From Neospora caninum Liverpool (Eukaryota > Apicomplexa > Conoidasida > Eucoccidiorida > Sarcocystidae): a stretch of DNA of 64,000 bases. Under the pieces are notes generated by a model, which had not been told where the DNA came from, did not search any database, and worked only from the letters and a program-made list of their open reading frames with translations. The translations under genes and the position numbers were made by a program. Positions within the stretch are counted from its first letter, which is position 1; every line of letters begins with the position of its first letter. The stretch covers positions 2,356,001 through 2,420,000 of the forward strand of contig NC_018398.1 in NCBI RefSeq assembly GCF_000208865.1, written 5' to 3'. Positions 48,101 through 59,500 of this stretch are shown here, piece by piece.

Positions 48101-50455
48101 AGCGGACAAAGGCGAAAAGGCAGAGTCCATGTCTGCGTCGCCCAGAGACGCCCTCGCGGCCTGTCCTGTCGAGTGGGGAGGCGCAGGCGGACCCGGCCGG
48201 TGCGTTGCAGATAGTGGAGGCGCGCAGTCGGAGCCGACCTGAGCAAAGACGTGGGGAGGGGCTGGTGGTGGACAAGCCGGGAACGAGGCAGCGGGGGGCA
48301 AGGGCCGGTCCTGGGCGGGTGTCCATACAGCCTGCGGAGGGAGAGGCCAGGTAGTCCCGTCGTAAGCGGGCGGCGCGCCCTTGGAAGAGCGCGAGAGAAA
48401 GAATCCCGGAGCCGAGATGGACGGAGGCGAAGCAGAAGAGGGCCGCGTCCCCTGTGTCTCTCCAGCTGCTTCAGAAGACGCAGAACGTCCTTTCGGACTG
48501 TGTGCCTTCAGCCCCGCGGAGGCCGAGGCTTCGTCGGGCCGCAGAGCAGACAAGCCTTTCTCGCCTTCGCTCTTCCTGGGGTCTCGCCTCGGCAAGGGAC
48601 AGGAGACGGAAGCGAATGGGGGCGAGGGATGCGTGTGGAGCGGAGCCGGATTGTCCAGCAGCGCCCCGCGCTTCTCGCAGGGGTCGGCAACCTGCGGGGC
48701 TGACAAAGGGCCAGGAAAAGGAAAAGGATCTTGATCTTCGCCTCGAGACTCCGCTTCGCGGTCGTCGCCTTTGTCGCAGGTGGGCGCATACGGATTCGCG
48801 AGAAGCGAAACCGGCGAGGGCGACATCTCCATCAGCAGAGGCAGCGAGGGAGCAGAAGAGCAGGCGAGGATCCCGGCGCCGGGGCCTGTATTCTCGAAGC
48901 TCGCCGCACGCGCCCCGCGCGTCCCGCGGGCCCCGCGCGCGAGCTTCGCTCTTCGTTTTGAAGCCGGAGAAGAAAAGCCGAAAGAGCACGACCGGGAAGA
49001 CCGAAAAGAGCAGGGAGACGGGGCGAGGCGCGGATCTGGGTCCCCGCTCTGAGTCTCTGTCGTTCTATCTCGGAGTTCTTTCCCTTCTGAATCGCAGACC
49101 AGGGGAAGCCGGTTCCTGCCGTGACCCGCCCCAGGCCCGAGGCCCGAAGAAAGGAGCGAGCGATCTCGCAGCCGCTCTGCCTCGAGAGACAGAGACGCCC
49201 CACAAACGCCCTTCCCGCGCTCGTCGCCTCTCTTTTCGCGGTCTTCGGAAGCTCCCAGGAGGCCCCGGCCGCTCTCCGGCTCGCGCCCCAGACGGGCACA
49301 GAGGCCATCTTCAGCAGAAACCGGAGACCTCGAGTTCGGCGTGCGCGGAAACAGCAGACGCTTCAGGAGCGGCGGATCGGTCAGATTCTTCGGCAGCGCC
49401 CGCTGCAAAGCGTCGGCTGTATGCGGAGCAAAATCTGTGCTAATTTCGTCCACATGGTGCGCAAAGCGACACTGGGCTCCTTTGTGGCACTTTCCTGAAA
49501 CAAACGCCAGACCCCACAGAGCGATTCCCTATCCACATTCGATGCAAGTGCGGAAGTCGATATCGACAGAGAGAGCTCGATATATTTGTGTGCGCGCGCG
49601 CGTCGGTAGATGCAGTGATGCAGAGTTGGAGCTCGGCGTGCACACCCTTCCTTTTGGTTGCACAGGAAGAGGATGCCTGCATCGAAAGGCGTGCATGGAC
49701 GTGTGTGTGCATGTGTGTGAAGCTCTTTGTGTTGGGGAGGGAGCTCGGGTTTTGCGCCGACCCGGTGTCGCGCTTACCAGCCCGGAACAACTCGCAAAGC
49801 GCAGGCTTCCCCTTTTGAAGGTCCCCCGCGCCGTGCGCGAATTTGCAAGACTCATCGTCGAAGGGGCATGCCTTCTTCCTCCAGGCAGCGCAGATTTTCG
49901 TCTTCTTCATGAGCGGCCGAACGCGCAAGTCTTCGAGCGAGTGCGCAAAGGTGCACGAGCTGCCGCGTCTGCATCGTCCCGCGAGCGCGAACCGGCAAAA
50001 CTGGATCTTGTAGATTCTGGAAAAGAAGCGAGACCGGAAAGCCGAACGAGGCGCAGCAGAAAAGGAGAACGATCAGGGAAGCGTCCGCATCAGAGCGCGG
50101 GGATTGTCTCATGAGCGGAAGACCGACAATTTGCCAGCAGGAAAAGAGACTTTTTTCGTCGACACGGGTCCTGACGAGGCGGGGAGGAGCAACGAGCAAT
50201 GGGAGAGCGACGGGGGAAAGAGTGGACGCAGCGGCGAGCGCGCAAGAGAGCCGGAACGGGGTTTGCTGAAATCGAAGAATGACTCGAGCGGGCGAATCGC
50301 GAAACAGCACGAAGGCTTAAAGACGGAGGATGCATGGACACTGACAGCCAACCAAAAGAAGAATTGCGATAGCGAAAATGAGTCACCTACTTGAAGCGAT
50401 GATCGTGAACATCCGTGCCGGGCACGGTGTCTCGCCGCGTGCTGGAAGACTCCAT
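45158..50455 (-). CDS. Triple CCCH zinc-finger protein, probable RNA-binding regulator
   Basis: There are three exons, 50455-50391, 50016-49778 and 49494-45158, with phases 2 and 1 consistent, giving 1,546 aa. The start MESSSTRRD sits in the context ATCATGGAG; no earlier in-frame ATG is linked. Three CCCH fingers are packed at the N-terminus: C29-x7-C37-x5-C43-x3-H47, C64-x7-C72-x6-C79-x3-H83 and C96-x7-C104-x5-C110-x3-H114. Each ends in the typical FAH. The second intron cuts inside finger 3, after G102. CCCH fingers of this kind usually bind single-stranded AU-rich or other RNA and control mRNA decay or translation, so a cytosolic or nuclear RNA role is expected. The remaining 1,430 residues are Pro/Ser/Ala-rich low complexity, ending in a more ordered tail (SYLDMISVLRLQQPHMPQIL). 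The coding sequence contains a copy of the dispersed palindrome (SGVHTPQ, 45735-45748) and a 13-bp hairpin. Confidence 0.85.
45735..45748. repeat. Dispersed palindrome copy, GGTGTATGTACACC (encodes SGVHTPQ on minus strand)
   Basis: On the coding (minus) strand it reads GGTGTACATACACC and then CCAGCTGTC, giving Ser-Gly-Val-His-Thr-Pro-Gln-Leu-Ser. The peptide is the same as in the unrelated giant coiled-coil protein. Confidence 0.75.
46183..46212. other. Perfect 13-bp inverted repeat in CCCH coding sequence
   Basis: ACGGTTGCCCCGC, a GAGT loop, then GCGGGGCAACCGT. The arms match at all 13 positions. On the coding strand it encodes YGCPALAGQPY. It would form a very stable hairpin in the mRNA or in single-stranded DNA. 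Confidence 0.85.
47833..47846. repeat. Dispersed palindrome copy, GGTGTCCGTACACC
   Basis: This copy is inside the CCCH coding sequence, read there as AVYGHP. It is followed on the plus strand by GCA, as other copies are. Confidence 0.55.
48318..48331. repeat. Degenerate palindrome copy, GGTGTCCATACAGC
   Basis: Also in the CCCH coding sequence, where it reads AVWTPAQ, close to the GVHTPQ written by intact copies. It has several mismatches to the consensus. Confidence 0.35.
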
Positions 50456-53400
50456 GATCTTCTATCTCGCTTCGCGGTATCCGTGCTGTCCCTTTTCGGA
50501 CGACCGTCTCTCTTTCCCTTCGGCTTTTTCGTGTCCGCTCCCTCCCCTGACCCTTCGCCCGTGGCTTCGCTTTCTGCCTTCGACTTCCTCTTTGGGTTGG
50601 TGTTCTCAGCCCTTTTCGCCTCTCGTGTCTTCTCTCCCTTTTCCGCTTCCCTCTTCGCTTCCCTTTTCCTCTGTGTTTCCTTCCCCAGGCCTTCGTCACT
50701 GTCTCTCTGTCCTTCCGCCTTGTGCGTTCGCCTCTGTCCCCCTCCTTCCAAGTCCGTCTCGTCAGCTTCCTCCTGCAGTCTTTCTCTTCTCCCGCTCGGT
50801 CGTCTCAGTAGTGTTCTCTTCCGAAGGCTCGCGCATTCTCATGGAGAATCCCTCTAGTTGTTTCCCTTGGGTCGTTCGTCATCTGCGCACGAAGCATTTT
50901 GAGCAGCAAAAAAGCGTTCCAGCTTCTGCCCTCAGTTTCCAGCCTATATGTGAACAAGGAAAGGGAAACCGGTGGCGGCCGACAGTGCAAACGCAGGGCG
51001 GCGAGATGAGGAAGATACGAGCGAGTGCAACTGCTTTGTTCAAGGAAACTGGAGACCTGAAGATCGAGGAGTCTTCGTGGATCCCGCTCCCGTCTACATT
51101 TCCCGTTAAACAGATCAGCAAAAAACGCATTCAGCAAGCTTACAAACACTGCACATTTGGACGCCTACATGGCGTGCACAGATACTCAAAGGTCCTCGCA
51201 GAAGCTTATAGATTCCCACATCGATTAACCGTTTGCATGGGCAGTTGGAGTCGACGCATATACACCTAATCTGGTCGCGTGAAGGGGGTAACGACGCATG
51301 CACCGCCCTACATATTTGTGTGCAGGCGAAAGTCTATACACTCATCCTTGCATTTCCCAATGATCTGGACAGCGAGTGAACTGCAGAGTTCCCGATTCGA
51401 GCGTGGGGTTCATGGAGATACAGAAGTAAGGGCTTCCCTTCGGTAAGGCGACTAGGGTGCAACGAAATGTAGACGCCTAAACAAACGAAAAGCATGTGGC
51501 GGATGAGTTTTGCATTTGTGTCCTGGGAGCCTGGGGTTTCCGGGACACAGTGCTCTGCTGGCACCCCTGCCCCAACAGGGGTGTACTTGGAGGCGTGATA
51601 GGATTCCTACAAAACCAAACAGGGAACGACGAAGTCGCCGACTGCCCAGGACAACTTCGTCCCCGTCGAAGCGCCAGTCGTTGAAAAACGAAACGTCATG
51701 CGTACCATAAGGGTGTCCCCGCAGAGAGCATTGGGTGGCCCTTGGCGCAGTCTACATTAGAAGGGGACGATTTATGGCGGGAACGGGAGAGACTCAGGGA
51801 AGAACGCAGAAAACTGGGGACTCTGATGGTCAGGGATGACGCCTACGCAGAGGAGCAATCGAAAACGGTCGGTGGAAAGAGCACTTTTCGCTGACCTCAA
51901 AATCATTGTCTTCTACGGCAGAAGAAACGACTGATTGACAGGAATGGACTGACAACTAGCCTCTCTTGCACCAGCGGGGGGAGACCGGCCCAGAAAGAAG
52001 CTGAGGCGTATGTACACCTGAAATGTGTCGGCTGTCTGTCGACCTGAAATCTGGAGATGTCTGTACAGCCCAACCCTGGCAGGTGTACATACACCGCAAC
52101 GTGTGGCGTCGATCTCCGCCTGGCAAGACAAGAGGGCCGTTCAAGGTAGAACAGAGATGTCCCTGGCGATGTCCCTGGCGACAAAACACATTAGACAAGC
52201 GCTAAAAACCAAAGATGTCATGCTTAATGATTAAGCCGGTAGTTGCCGAGGGCCTTGGGCGTCCTTTGTTTCCGTGAAAAATGGGGAAAAAGACGCAGCA
52301 GTCCGGGCCGGCTCCGACGATCGATGCCTCGCAAGGGTCCCGGGAAAAGAAGAGGGGGGCCTCATTCGTGGCGAGAAGACCGGACCGGATTTCCGCGAGA
52401 AGTCCCGTGGGAGATTTCGCAGCTGGAAAAACGCGTGACACGATTTGGAAGGGGACACGCAACGAAAGAACGTCGTGGTGCGTTACGTTCTGCGTCGGCG
52501 CGACTCTCTTGTGCCGGCCGGCGCAGGAGGACGAAAGACAGCACAGCACAGAAGGTGTCCCAAGCTTGTGAACACGAGAGCAAGTCTGGTGGACGGAGAG
52601 GTGTGGACAAACATGAGAGTCGAAAGTGGAGGGGCCCGTTTCTTCGACACGCCTCACCGCCTCTGCTGTGACCCAGAGGTGTTTTCACGTAAGAAAATCT
52701 TGTGCAACGCTGGCGCGGGGTTTACAGAAAAGAGAGGGGACAAAACGTTCGTCGGTTTTTGGGAGCACATATAGCAGGTGGACCGGCGCCTTCCCGCCGG
52801 AACCGCTCGCCCCGATCTGTGTGGCGAGTGCACACACGTCTCTTCCGCCGCGACAAAAAGGGACCATCCGCACTTGGGTCTTTCCTTTTCCTTTGCCTTT
52901 TCCTCCAACGGGTTTGTTTCTCTTCTCTCGCGCCTTCCTTGGGTCCTCTGTTCTTTCGTCTGTTCCTCGCTCCACGAGTCCGCTCCTTGCACTCTGGGGG
53001 GCCGTTGCGCAGAACGCCTCTGTCCAAAAGGGCGGCGCAAACACCTTTCGCCGACTCGGCTCAGAACTCTCCTGCTCGGGAAGAAAAGCTGCGAAAAGAG
53101 CTCTTCCGCCAGGACTCTTTTTTCTTTGCTAGGTTAGGGTGCAAAGACGAAAGGACCAAGGAGCAGGCTTGTCACGCGCGTCGAGCCGCTAACGCGGGGG
53201 CACGGACAAGGCGACGGCCGCTCCCCCACCAAACACGTGTTCGGACTTACTCTGTCCCACGAGAGTGCGTGATGATGTCCCATGGGGAGATGCCGTGTCA
53301 CCGACCGGAACACCGGTTCCCGGAAGACAGCGAACCCATCTCGGTCAGAGCCGGCACAACTCGACAAAACGCGGGTAGGCCGCGCCACGGAAGCTGTAGC

Positions 53401-55904
53401 CACACACTTGTCTCAAAAATTTGAAAGGCGGGAGAGGGATTTTCACGAGAGGCGATCGATCGAGTTGTCTCTGGTCCTCTCTGGCAATCTGTGTGAGTGG
53501 TCGCGAGGACAGGCAACGGCGGATAAGGACACACTCGTCCGGCTCGGCACACTCTCTGAGAGCCTACAGTGTGACCCCAGGAGAGAGAATCCTTCGCTGT
53601 CTCTCCCGACGGCTCTCCCTTTTCTGCCGCGCGCAAAGGTCCAGCTGTGTGTTTCTACGCAAGAAGGAGAAGAGCTCTGTTCTTGCAGGAACCCGTGAAA
53701 ACTGGCGCGTGGCTGCGCGCCGGAATCGGCGGTCGAAGCAGGGAGGGCTGTTTGCCTGACTCTCTCCCCTGTACAGACAGGGAGACCACACAGCTTTGCT
53801 GGTTTCTCAATAAACGCTTAAGCTTTCAGCAAAGTTCAGTGTACGATAAGATGGTAGGACGTGTACGGCGCCGATGGATGTGTAGTGTACGGCAGGTTTA
53901 ACACCAGTGGCGGCGCCAGGCTCACGCTTTCAAACGGACGAAAACATGCCAAGAAGTACAATGGAAATTGCGTCAGTCCCCGGCTCCACGTGTTCGTAGA
54001 GTTTTTCTCGAATTCGGCAGGACCTAGTCAGCATTCACTCGAAAGCGGCACACAGACACCACTGATTTATATGTATGCAAACAGAGGAAAGATGGTATGG
54101 TAATCAAGTATCATCGTAGTCCCCAGAAAAAGGGGCAGTTTGTAGGAGCCACGGACACATACTGCCACAACGACAGAACTCCCGCCAGCGAGTCGCTTTC
54201 GGAACTTTGGGTTCGGAAGGCCCAGCCTCAGTCGCGCCTCTTGATTCGACGAAGCGTCTTCATGATTCTTGGTGCTACAACGAATTTAGACAGTCTATCC
54301 CGACGTAACGGACGATGGTGAACGAAGTGATTTCTGCTTCCTCAGAAACGCTGCTGTCAGGTGTCGTCTGTGTTGTTCACTGGAGCGTGAATTCCTCGCA
54401 AAACATCGTTGCGTCCAGCCTGTTGGAGAAGTGTTGTGTGTCTGCCTAGCCTTGTCAGGGCGCCTGAAAAAGCCCTAAGGGCGAAGGGAGGAATGGAAGA
54501 GATGAGACTAGGAGATGCAAATGAGCACACAATGCCTCTGTGTAGCCACGTCGGTAAGGGCACTGGCCCGGGTAGAAAAATTGAAATCTCACTGAAGAGT
54601 GGGAAAGAAACTCTCGTGGTTGGTGAGCAGCCACACGGATCGCGCTGTTTATGCACTGATCAGCACACATACATGCACGTCGCTGCTTGGGCGTAAATGA
54701 ACTGAGAACAAGGTTCGCTACAGAAAGGAAAAGACGCTCTTTTTCCTTCAGCGCGGTGCACTGCCATCATCTCCAGTCGCCTTCCAAGAGAAGGCAACGG
54801 CGGGGGCCTCACAGAGAAGGCCGTCTACTCAGGCTCTGCTCTCTGCCTTCCTCTCATTTTGCACTGGACGACGTTGCTTTTCCGCTCCTTCTCGGGTGTC
54901 CTCCCTCTCCTCTTTTCCATGTTTCTCCCTTATTTTCCTTTCCTCGTCTCGACAAATGCACGTGGACTTTGTTCAGCTTGGTGTCCACCCTTGTTTGTCG
55001 CTCCGGTTTCTTGTCGTTGTTATACACTCATCCAAGACATGTTTATCTATCGCAGGTCCGGTCTATTTCAAATTCCAGTAAAGCGTCAAAGGGTTTTTCC
55101 TTTCACACTCTTGCTGTATTTCGTCGTTCCGTCTCCGATCCGCTGGGCTCCTGTGCGTCTCCGCTCCCACCAGAAAAAAAAACACAAGAAAAACGTCTGC
55201 CGCGCACACAGAACGACAAAGGAACGCGACATCAAACCCGGGAATGAGCGTCTCCCGACCGGAACCTGGAAGCCTGCAGTTACCGCCGAGAGGCACAGAC
55301 AGCCGATTGACGTTCAAGCACTACTGTACGCAGTCAACGGAAGAAGTTCTACACTCTACGTGGGATCATTCCTTCCTGGTGAGAAAAGCGGGTAGGCAAC
55401 AACTGTTCTAGGAACGGCAGTTCTACAACGCCCGTCAATCCTTCCCACAAAAAACACTTCGGGTATAGGAGAACGCGTTGAGAGCATGGGCGGCAACAAG
55501 GACAGAAAACGCGCCTCTCCGTCCTGCACTCTGCCCCCGTCTCTCTTTTCCGAGCGCTGTTCCAAAAAATCCGCAATACCGCAGGCCCGAAACTCCGCTG
55601 TCACACTGCAGCCTCAACACGCAGAAAGACGAGAAGACGCGAGACACTCAGCAGGCAGCCCCTCGGAAGACACACACGGCGAGGACGCAAAAAAGCGAGA
55701 GCTGTCTAGACAAGAAAAAGAAGCAAACGGTTATTTCGGAGGAAAGACTCGGTCTTCAGATGATGTCAATGGACTCTCGACTTCACTTGACACACACAAA
55801 AGAGAGAAAACGGTGTCTCTTCGCCGCGCGTCCTGGCGCGCCTACGCCAGTCCCGAGCCTGCAGCCTGGGCACGCGCAGGCGGATCCGGCTGTCCTTGGC
55901 TAGC
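50456..55904. other. 5.4-kb intergenic region
   Basis: This holds the promoter and 5' UTR of the CCCH gene and the 3' flank of the LITAF gene (both on the minus strand). The first 400 bases are strongly pyrimidine-rich on the plus strand. A cluster of three dispersed-palindrome copies lies at 52005-52095. A 12-base direct duplication (GATGTCCCTGGC twice) is at about 52156-52181. No open frame here has convincing coding character. Confidence 0.5.
52005..52095. repeat. Cluster of three dispersed-palindrome copies
   Basis: Copies are GGCGTATGTACACC (52005-52018), a degenerate GATGTCTGTACAGC (52056-52069) and GGTGTACATACACC (52082-52095). The outer two face each other as inverted repeats about 60 bases apart. 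The middle and right copies have the same order as the pair at 32466-32519 (xGTGTCTGTACAnC then GGTGTACATACACC). The shared order suggests a larger unit than 14 bases. Confidence 0.55.
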
Positions 55905-58900
55905 CTACGAAGAAGGGGGAAGGGAAACTCCTCTCCCTGCTTCAGCCTCGCCCTCTGACCGGGCTGAAGCGGGCTGCTGTCCGTGGGCCTTTTCCTGCTC
56001 TTTCGGCCCCTTCTCCGAAGGCGCCTCACGCGACGGAGCAGCTTGACGCGCAGGCGGAGGCACAGGAGAAGGAGGAGAACTTGGCGGTGCCCGCTTTTTT
56101 GAATGCGGCTTCCCAGTGTTGCGTGTCTGTGCGTTCTGGTTTGTTTTCGCTCCCCGCTTCGCCTTCTGGCCGGAGGCTTCTCCGCGACTCGCTGCTCTCG
56201 TTTCCGGTTTTTTCCCGACTTTCTCCGCCTTGCCGACACCCTTCGTCTGTCCACCACGCGCAGCCTCTTGCGTCTGCGGCTTCCCGACAGAGAACACTTT
56301 GCCCTGAGGGGTCTTCGCTTCGGGCGTTTTCGACGCCTGCGTCGGCTTCGTTTCCTCTGGCGCCGCGCCTGGTGTCTCGTGCTTGAATCCTTCCTCGACG
56401 TCGATGTCGTGGTCTTCGTCCCAGGCGCCTCTCCAGATCGTGTCGCTGTCCAAGCGTTTCGCCAGGTCGGAGTCTGCGTCGTTCTGGAGATGATCGAGGT
56501 CGTCCTCCTCTCCGTCCAAATGCAGCGACGCAAACACCCCTCCGCCACTGTCCTTCCCCTCTGTCTTCTCGCGAAGCTGCTGCAAGAGCGTCTCCCAGGG
56601 CTGTGCGTCCTGGCCCGCCGACGCATCCACCAATCCACCAAAGAGCGTGGGAGCTCGCTGAGCCAGTTTCATCGCGAAAGACCCTTCCCCCGGGTTGCTT
56701 CCCGTCTCTCCGGGCGCGGCTTCTGAAGCCGCAGCGCCTTCGCTCCCCGTTGGTTTGCGGTTGTGCGTCTCCGCGCCTTCGTGCGCCTCTCCCGACCGCC
56801 CGGCCGTCCCAGCCATGCTGACGACACGAACCACGCCTTCGCCTGCGTCGTTCTCCAAGCTTCCCGCAGACTGCCACACTGGGCCGACCGAGGAAAACGG
56901 CGAGGGACTGTCGGAAGTGATGATCCGCCGGCGCACCACGATGACGCCGCGACCGCCCAGCGAGCCCATCAGCGACAGCGGACTGAAGCCCCCGAACGGG
57001 GACGCGAAGGATGGGAACAAGTGCTGGAAGAAATTGCTCTCCTCTTCAGCCTTCTCGCGCAGTCGCTTCTTCCTGTCTTCCCACGTCTCCACGACCGCCA
57101 CCGCCCACAGACGCCCCAGGGACGGCCTGCCTCTGAAGAAAAACGAAGGCGACACACACCACAGACGTCCAGGGGAGAAACGAGGAGACACAGCGGAGAG
57201 ACGACGCGCACCGCAAGACGGACCGACAAAAGGAAGAGAGTAGCCGAGCAGGAGAGAAAGCGCGTGATGAAGTCAGAGACAGATAGGGGGGGGTTCTGCG
57301 AGAGACCGATCGGGGACCACGAGAAAAGAGACGGCTTCGCCACCGCCTCGACTTAGGAATGAGAACAGAGTGGAAAAGAGTGAAGCAAAAAGGAGACACG
57401 CAGAGAAAGACCTTGAAAGTGAAAAATAAAGCCTAGCAAAAACCCAGTCCTTGAGACGGACACCGCGCACGAAAGCACTTTGAATCACTTGCCTTCTTCC
57501 TAGCTCGACGAGAGTGGCCTCGAAGGCGACTTTATCTCCTGGCACGAGTTGCGCGACCTTGCCGTTCAGATCTTCACTGAAGGCAAGAGCGAGGTCAGCT
57601 CCATCTCCCTGCATGCCTCGGTTTTCCTCGTCCAACGAAAGGAGATCCGCTTCCTCCTCTTGCCGCTGGCCCGCCTGTTCGCCGTCCCCTTTGCCCCGTC
57701 CCGTTCCTTTGTCTCCCATCTCGCCGCCCTCTTCGCCCTCGTCTCCAAACAAGAGCGAAGCCAAGCTCGAGTTGCCTCGGCCTGCGGAGCCCAGACTGCC
57801 GGCGCTGCGGCTGTCCACGTTGCCGCGACCTTCATTTGTCATCGTGGGGTACATCGCCAGGAAGAGGAAGTTTGAGCTGAAGGTTCCTTCTTTAACTTGC
57901 TTGACGAGACCTTCCCACTTCACTGTCTTCCCCAAAAAGTGCTCGCGGAAGTTCCCGGCAGCTGAGAGCGGATTCCCCAGTTGACTCCTCTGCCCGCATT
58001 CTTGATAAAAGTCTCGCCACGAGGACGCGATCAGGGGACCTGAAGGGGGGCCAGAAGAGCAGAAATGGACCCTTGACGTTGGAACCGCGGACAGTGCCTT
58101 TTAGCGTGGAAAACAAGCGGCTTTACGCTTCCCGTCATCCCCGATCCTTACACTGAAACAGAGTGACGGCGTACACCCCTGCGAGAGTTCGCACACATCT
58201 CTGAGGGAACCCGCGGTCTTGGACCCAGTTTAGGCAGGAGAAAAAAGACACGACAAAGGCAGAGAAGAAACACAGCGGGGCGACAAAGAAAGGAGACTGG
58301 AGTAAGGAAACGAGGGAGGAAAGGGACGGGGAAGAGCAAGGCCCAGACAATGCACAGAAGCAACGATCACTGGAGAGAGGAAATGAAGCGGGGACTCGGT
58401 GCCTCTCCTTACCTTTAGGGATGACGTCCAAGGCGCTGCCGAGCCACCCAGCACGCAAGACGTAAAAGAGGAGAATAAGAAACAGAATCACGGAGAAAAG
58501 AAGGAAGTAGCGACGAGAGAGGACCACGGCACAGCTGCCGCACTTGACGGTCACGACCTCATCCCGGAGGGAAGAAACCGGGATGTGGATCCGTGAGTGC
58601 CGGTGAATCAAGTTTCTGCATGACGGGCACGTATGGACTGCATCCTGAGAAACGCGAAAGAGAAAGGACAAACGCCCCTGGGGAAAGACGGCAGAACGAA
58701 ACGAACCAGCGGGTTCGTGGGTCTTCTCTACAGGCAAACAAGGCACCTGCAGAGGGGAGAACACGGCGAGGGGAAAAACGGAGAGGAAGCACCGGAAACA
58801 GATCTAAGCTTCTATGTTGTTATGTTAATCAAATAACTTTCATCGTTACTGATATTTCATTAACATGGTGATGACATAAATACTAACAAACCACCGGTTT

Positions 58901-59500
58901 TTTGCTGGAATCGCCCGCCCTCGCGTTCTGTCGCTTTCGTTGGCTTCGTCTGTCCTCTTTGCCTGTCTCAGACCCATTTGTCACAGAAGAGAAACGGCGA
59001 CACTGAGAGGCGTCCCCTCCCCCCCCCTTGGTGACCGCCGCGTCGCTTTCGTGACAGGCCTTGCCCGTGCTCCTTCGTGTCTGCTCTACGTTCCTCGAGT
59101 CGTCGTTTCCTTCTTTTTGAGGTGTATTCCTCCCTTGTTTTCTCTTCCCGATGCGCTTTGCCGTTCTCCTCCGCGTCTACACCCTCTCTGGCTTTCCATC
59201 TTTCCTGTTCGAGCTTACCTTGAGGCCTAGCCAGAGAAAGGGGACGAGGCAGAAGGCGTACCAACCGAGCAGCAGAGCCGTCAAGAGGCAGATTGTGACT
59301 CCGACGCAAGAGTGCCTGTAGGAGATCGTTGTGGTGATTGCTTTGTGGCAGTGAGGACACGATGTGGTGACGGGAGCATCCCCAAAGGAAGACGCCCCGC
59401 CTCTGTTCGCCGACACCCCGTGGTCCTTCGGAGACGCAGGCTCAGGCACAGGGGCAGGGACTGGAGTGCGTGAAACGTGGATGGGCCACGCCGGCGCCAT
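55905..59500 (-). CDS. LITAF-like zinc-domain membrane protein with long disordered C-terminus
   Basis: There are four exons: 59500-59219, 58644-58413, 57961-57493 and 57132-55905. Phases are 0, 1 and 2, giving 736 aa. The start is the first ATG, AAGATGGCG. Residues 48-51 are CPHC and 98-103 are HTCPSC, with a hydrophobic stretch of about 25 residues between them (about 62-90). This is the LITAF pattern (CPxC, membrane-inserting helix, HxCPxC), completed only after splicing exons 1 and 2. LITAF proteins sit on the cytosolic face of endosomal/Golgi membranes, bind zinc and act in trafficking. A second CGSC pair and a transmembrane helix (LLFSVILFLILLFYVL) follow in exon 2. Exon 3 and early exon 4 hold a beta-rich segment (TVKWEGLVKQV to KVAFEATLVELG to LWAVAVVETW), possibly OB-like. 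The C-terminal 300 residues are acidic, then Lys/Pro-rich. The third intron is GC-AG. Confidence 0.75.
57133..57492 (-). other. GC-AG intron (LITAF gene intron 3)
   Basis: On the minus strand the donor reads AAG|GCAAGT and the acceptor TTCTTCAG|A. Only this donor gives phase 2, which the open frame of exon 4 needs. The GT donor three bases on (CAA|GTGATT) is out of phase with the acceptor. Confidence 0.65.
58810..58890. other. AT-rich island in intron 1 of the LITAF gene
   Basis: About 80 bases with clearly higher AT content than the flanks (repeated TTAATCAAATAAC / TTTCATTAACATG-like words) in an otherwise GC-balanced intron. It could be an organelle-derived fragment or simply a branch-point-rich patch. 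Confidence 0.35.

Noticed and set aside
52702..53424. 240-codon plus-strand frame
   Set aside because: It begins at a GTG, not an ATG, has no splice context or domain, and its Phe/Leu-rich centre simply reflects a pyrimidine tract.
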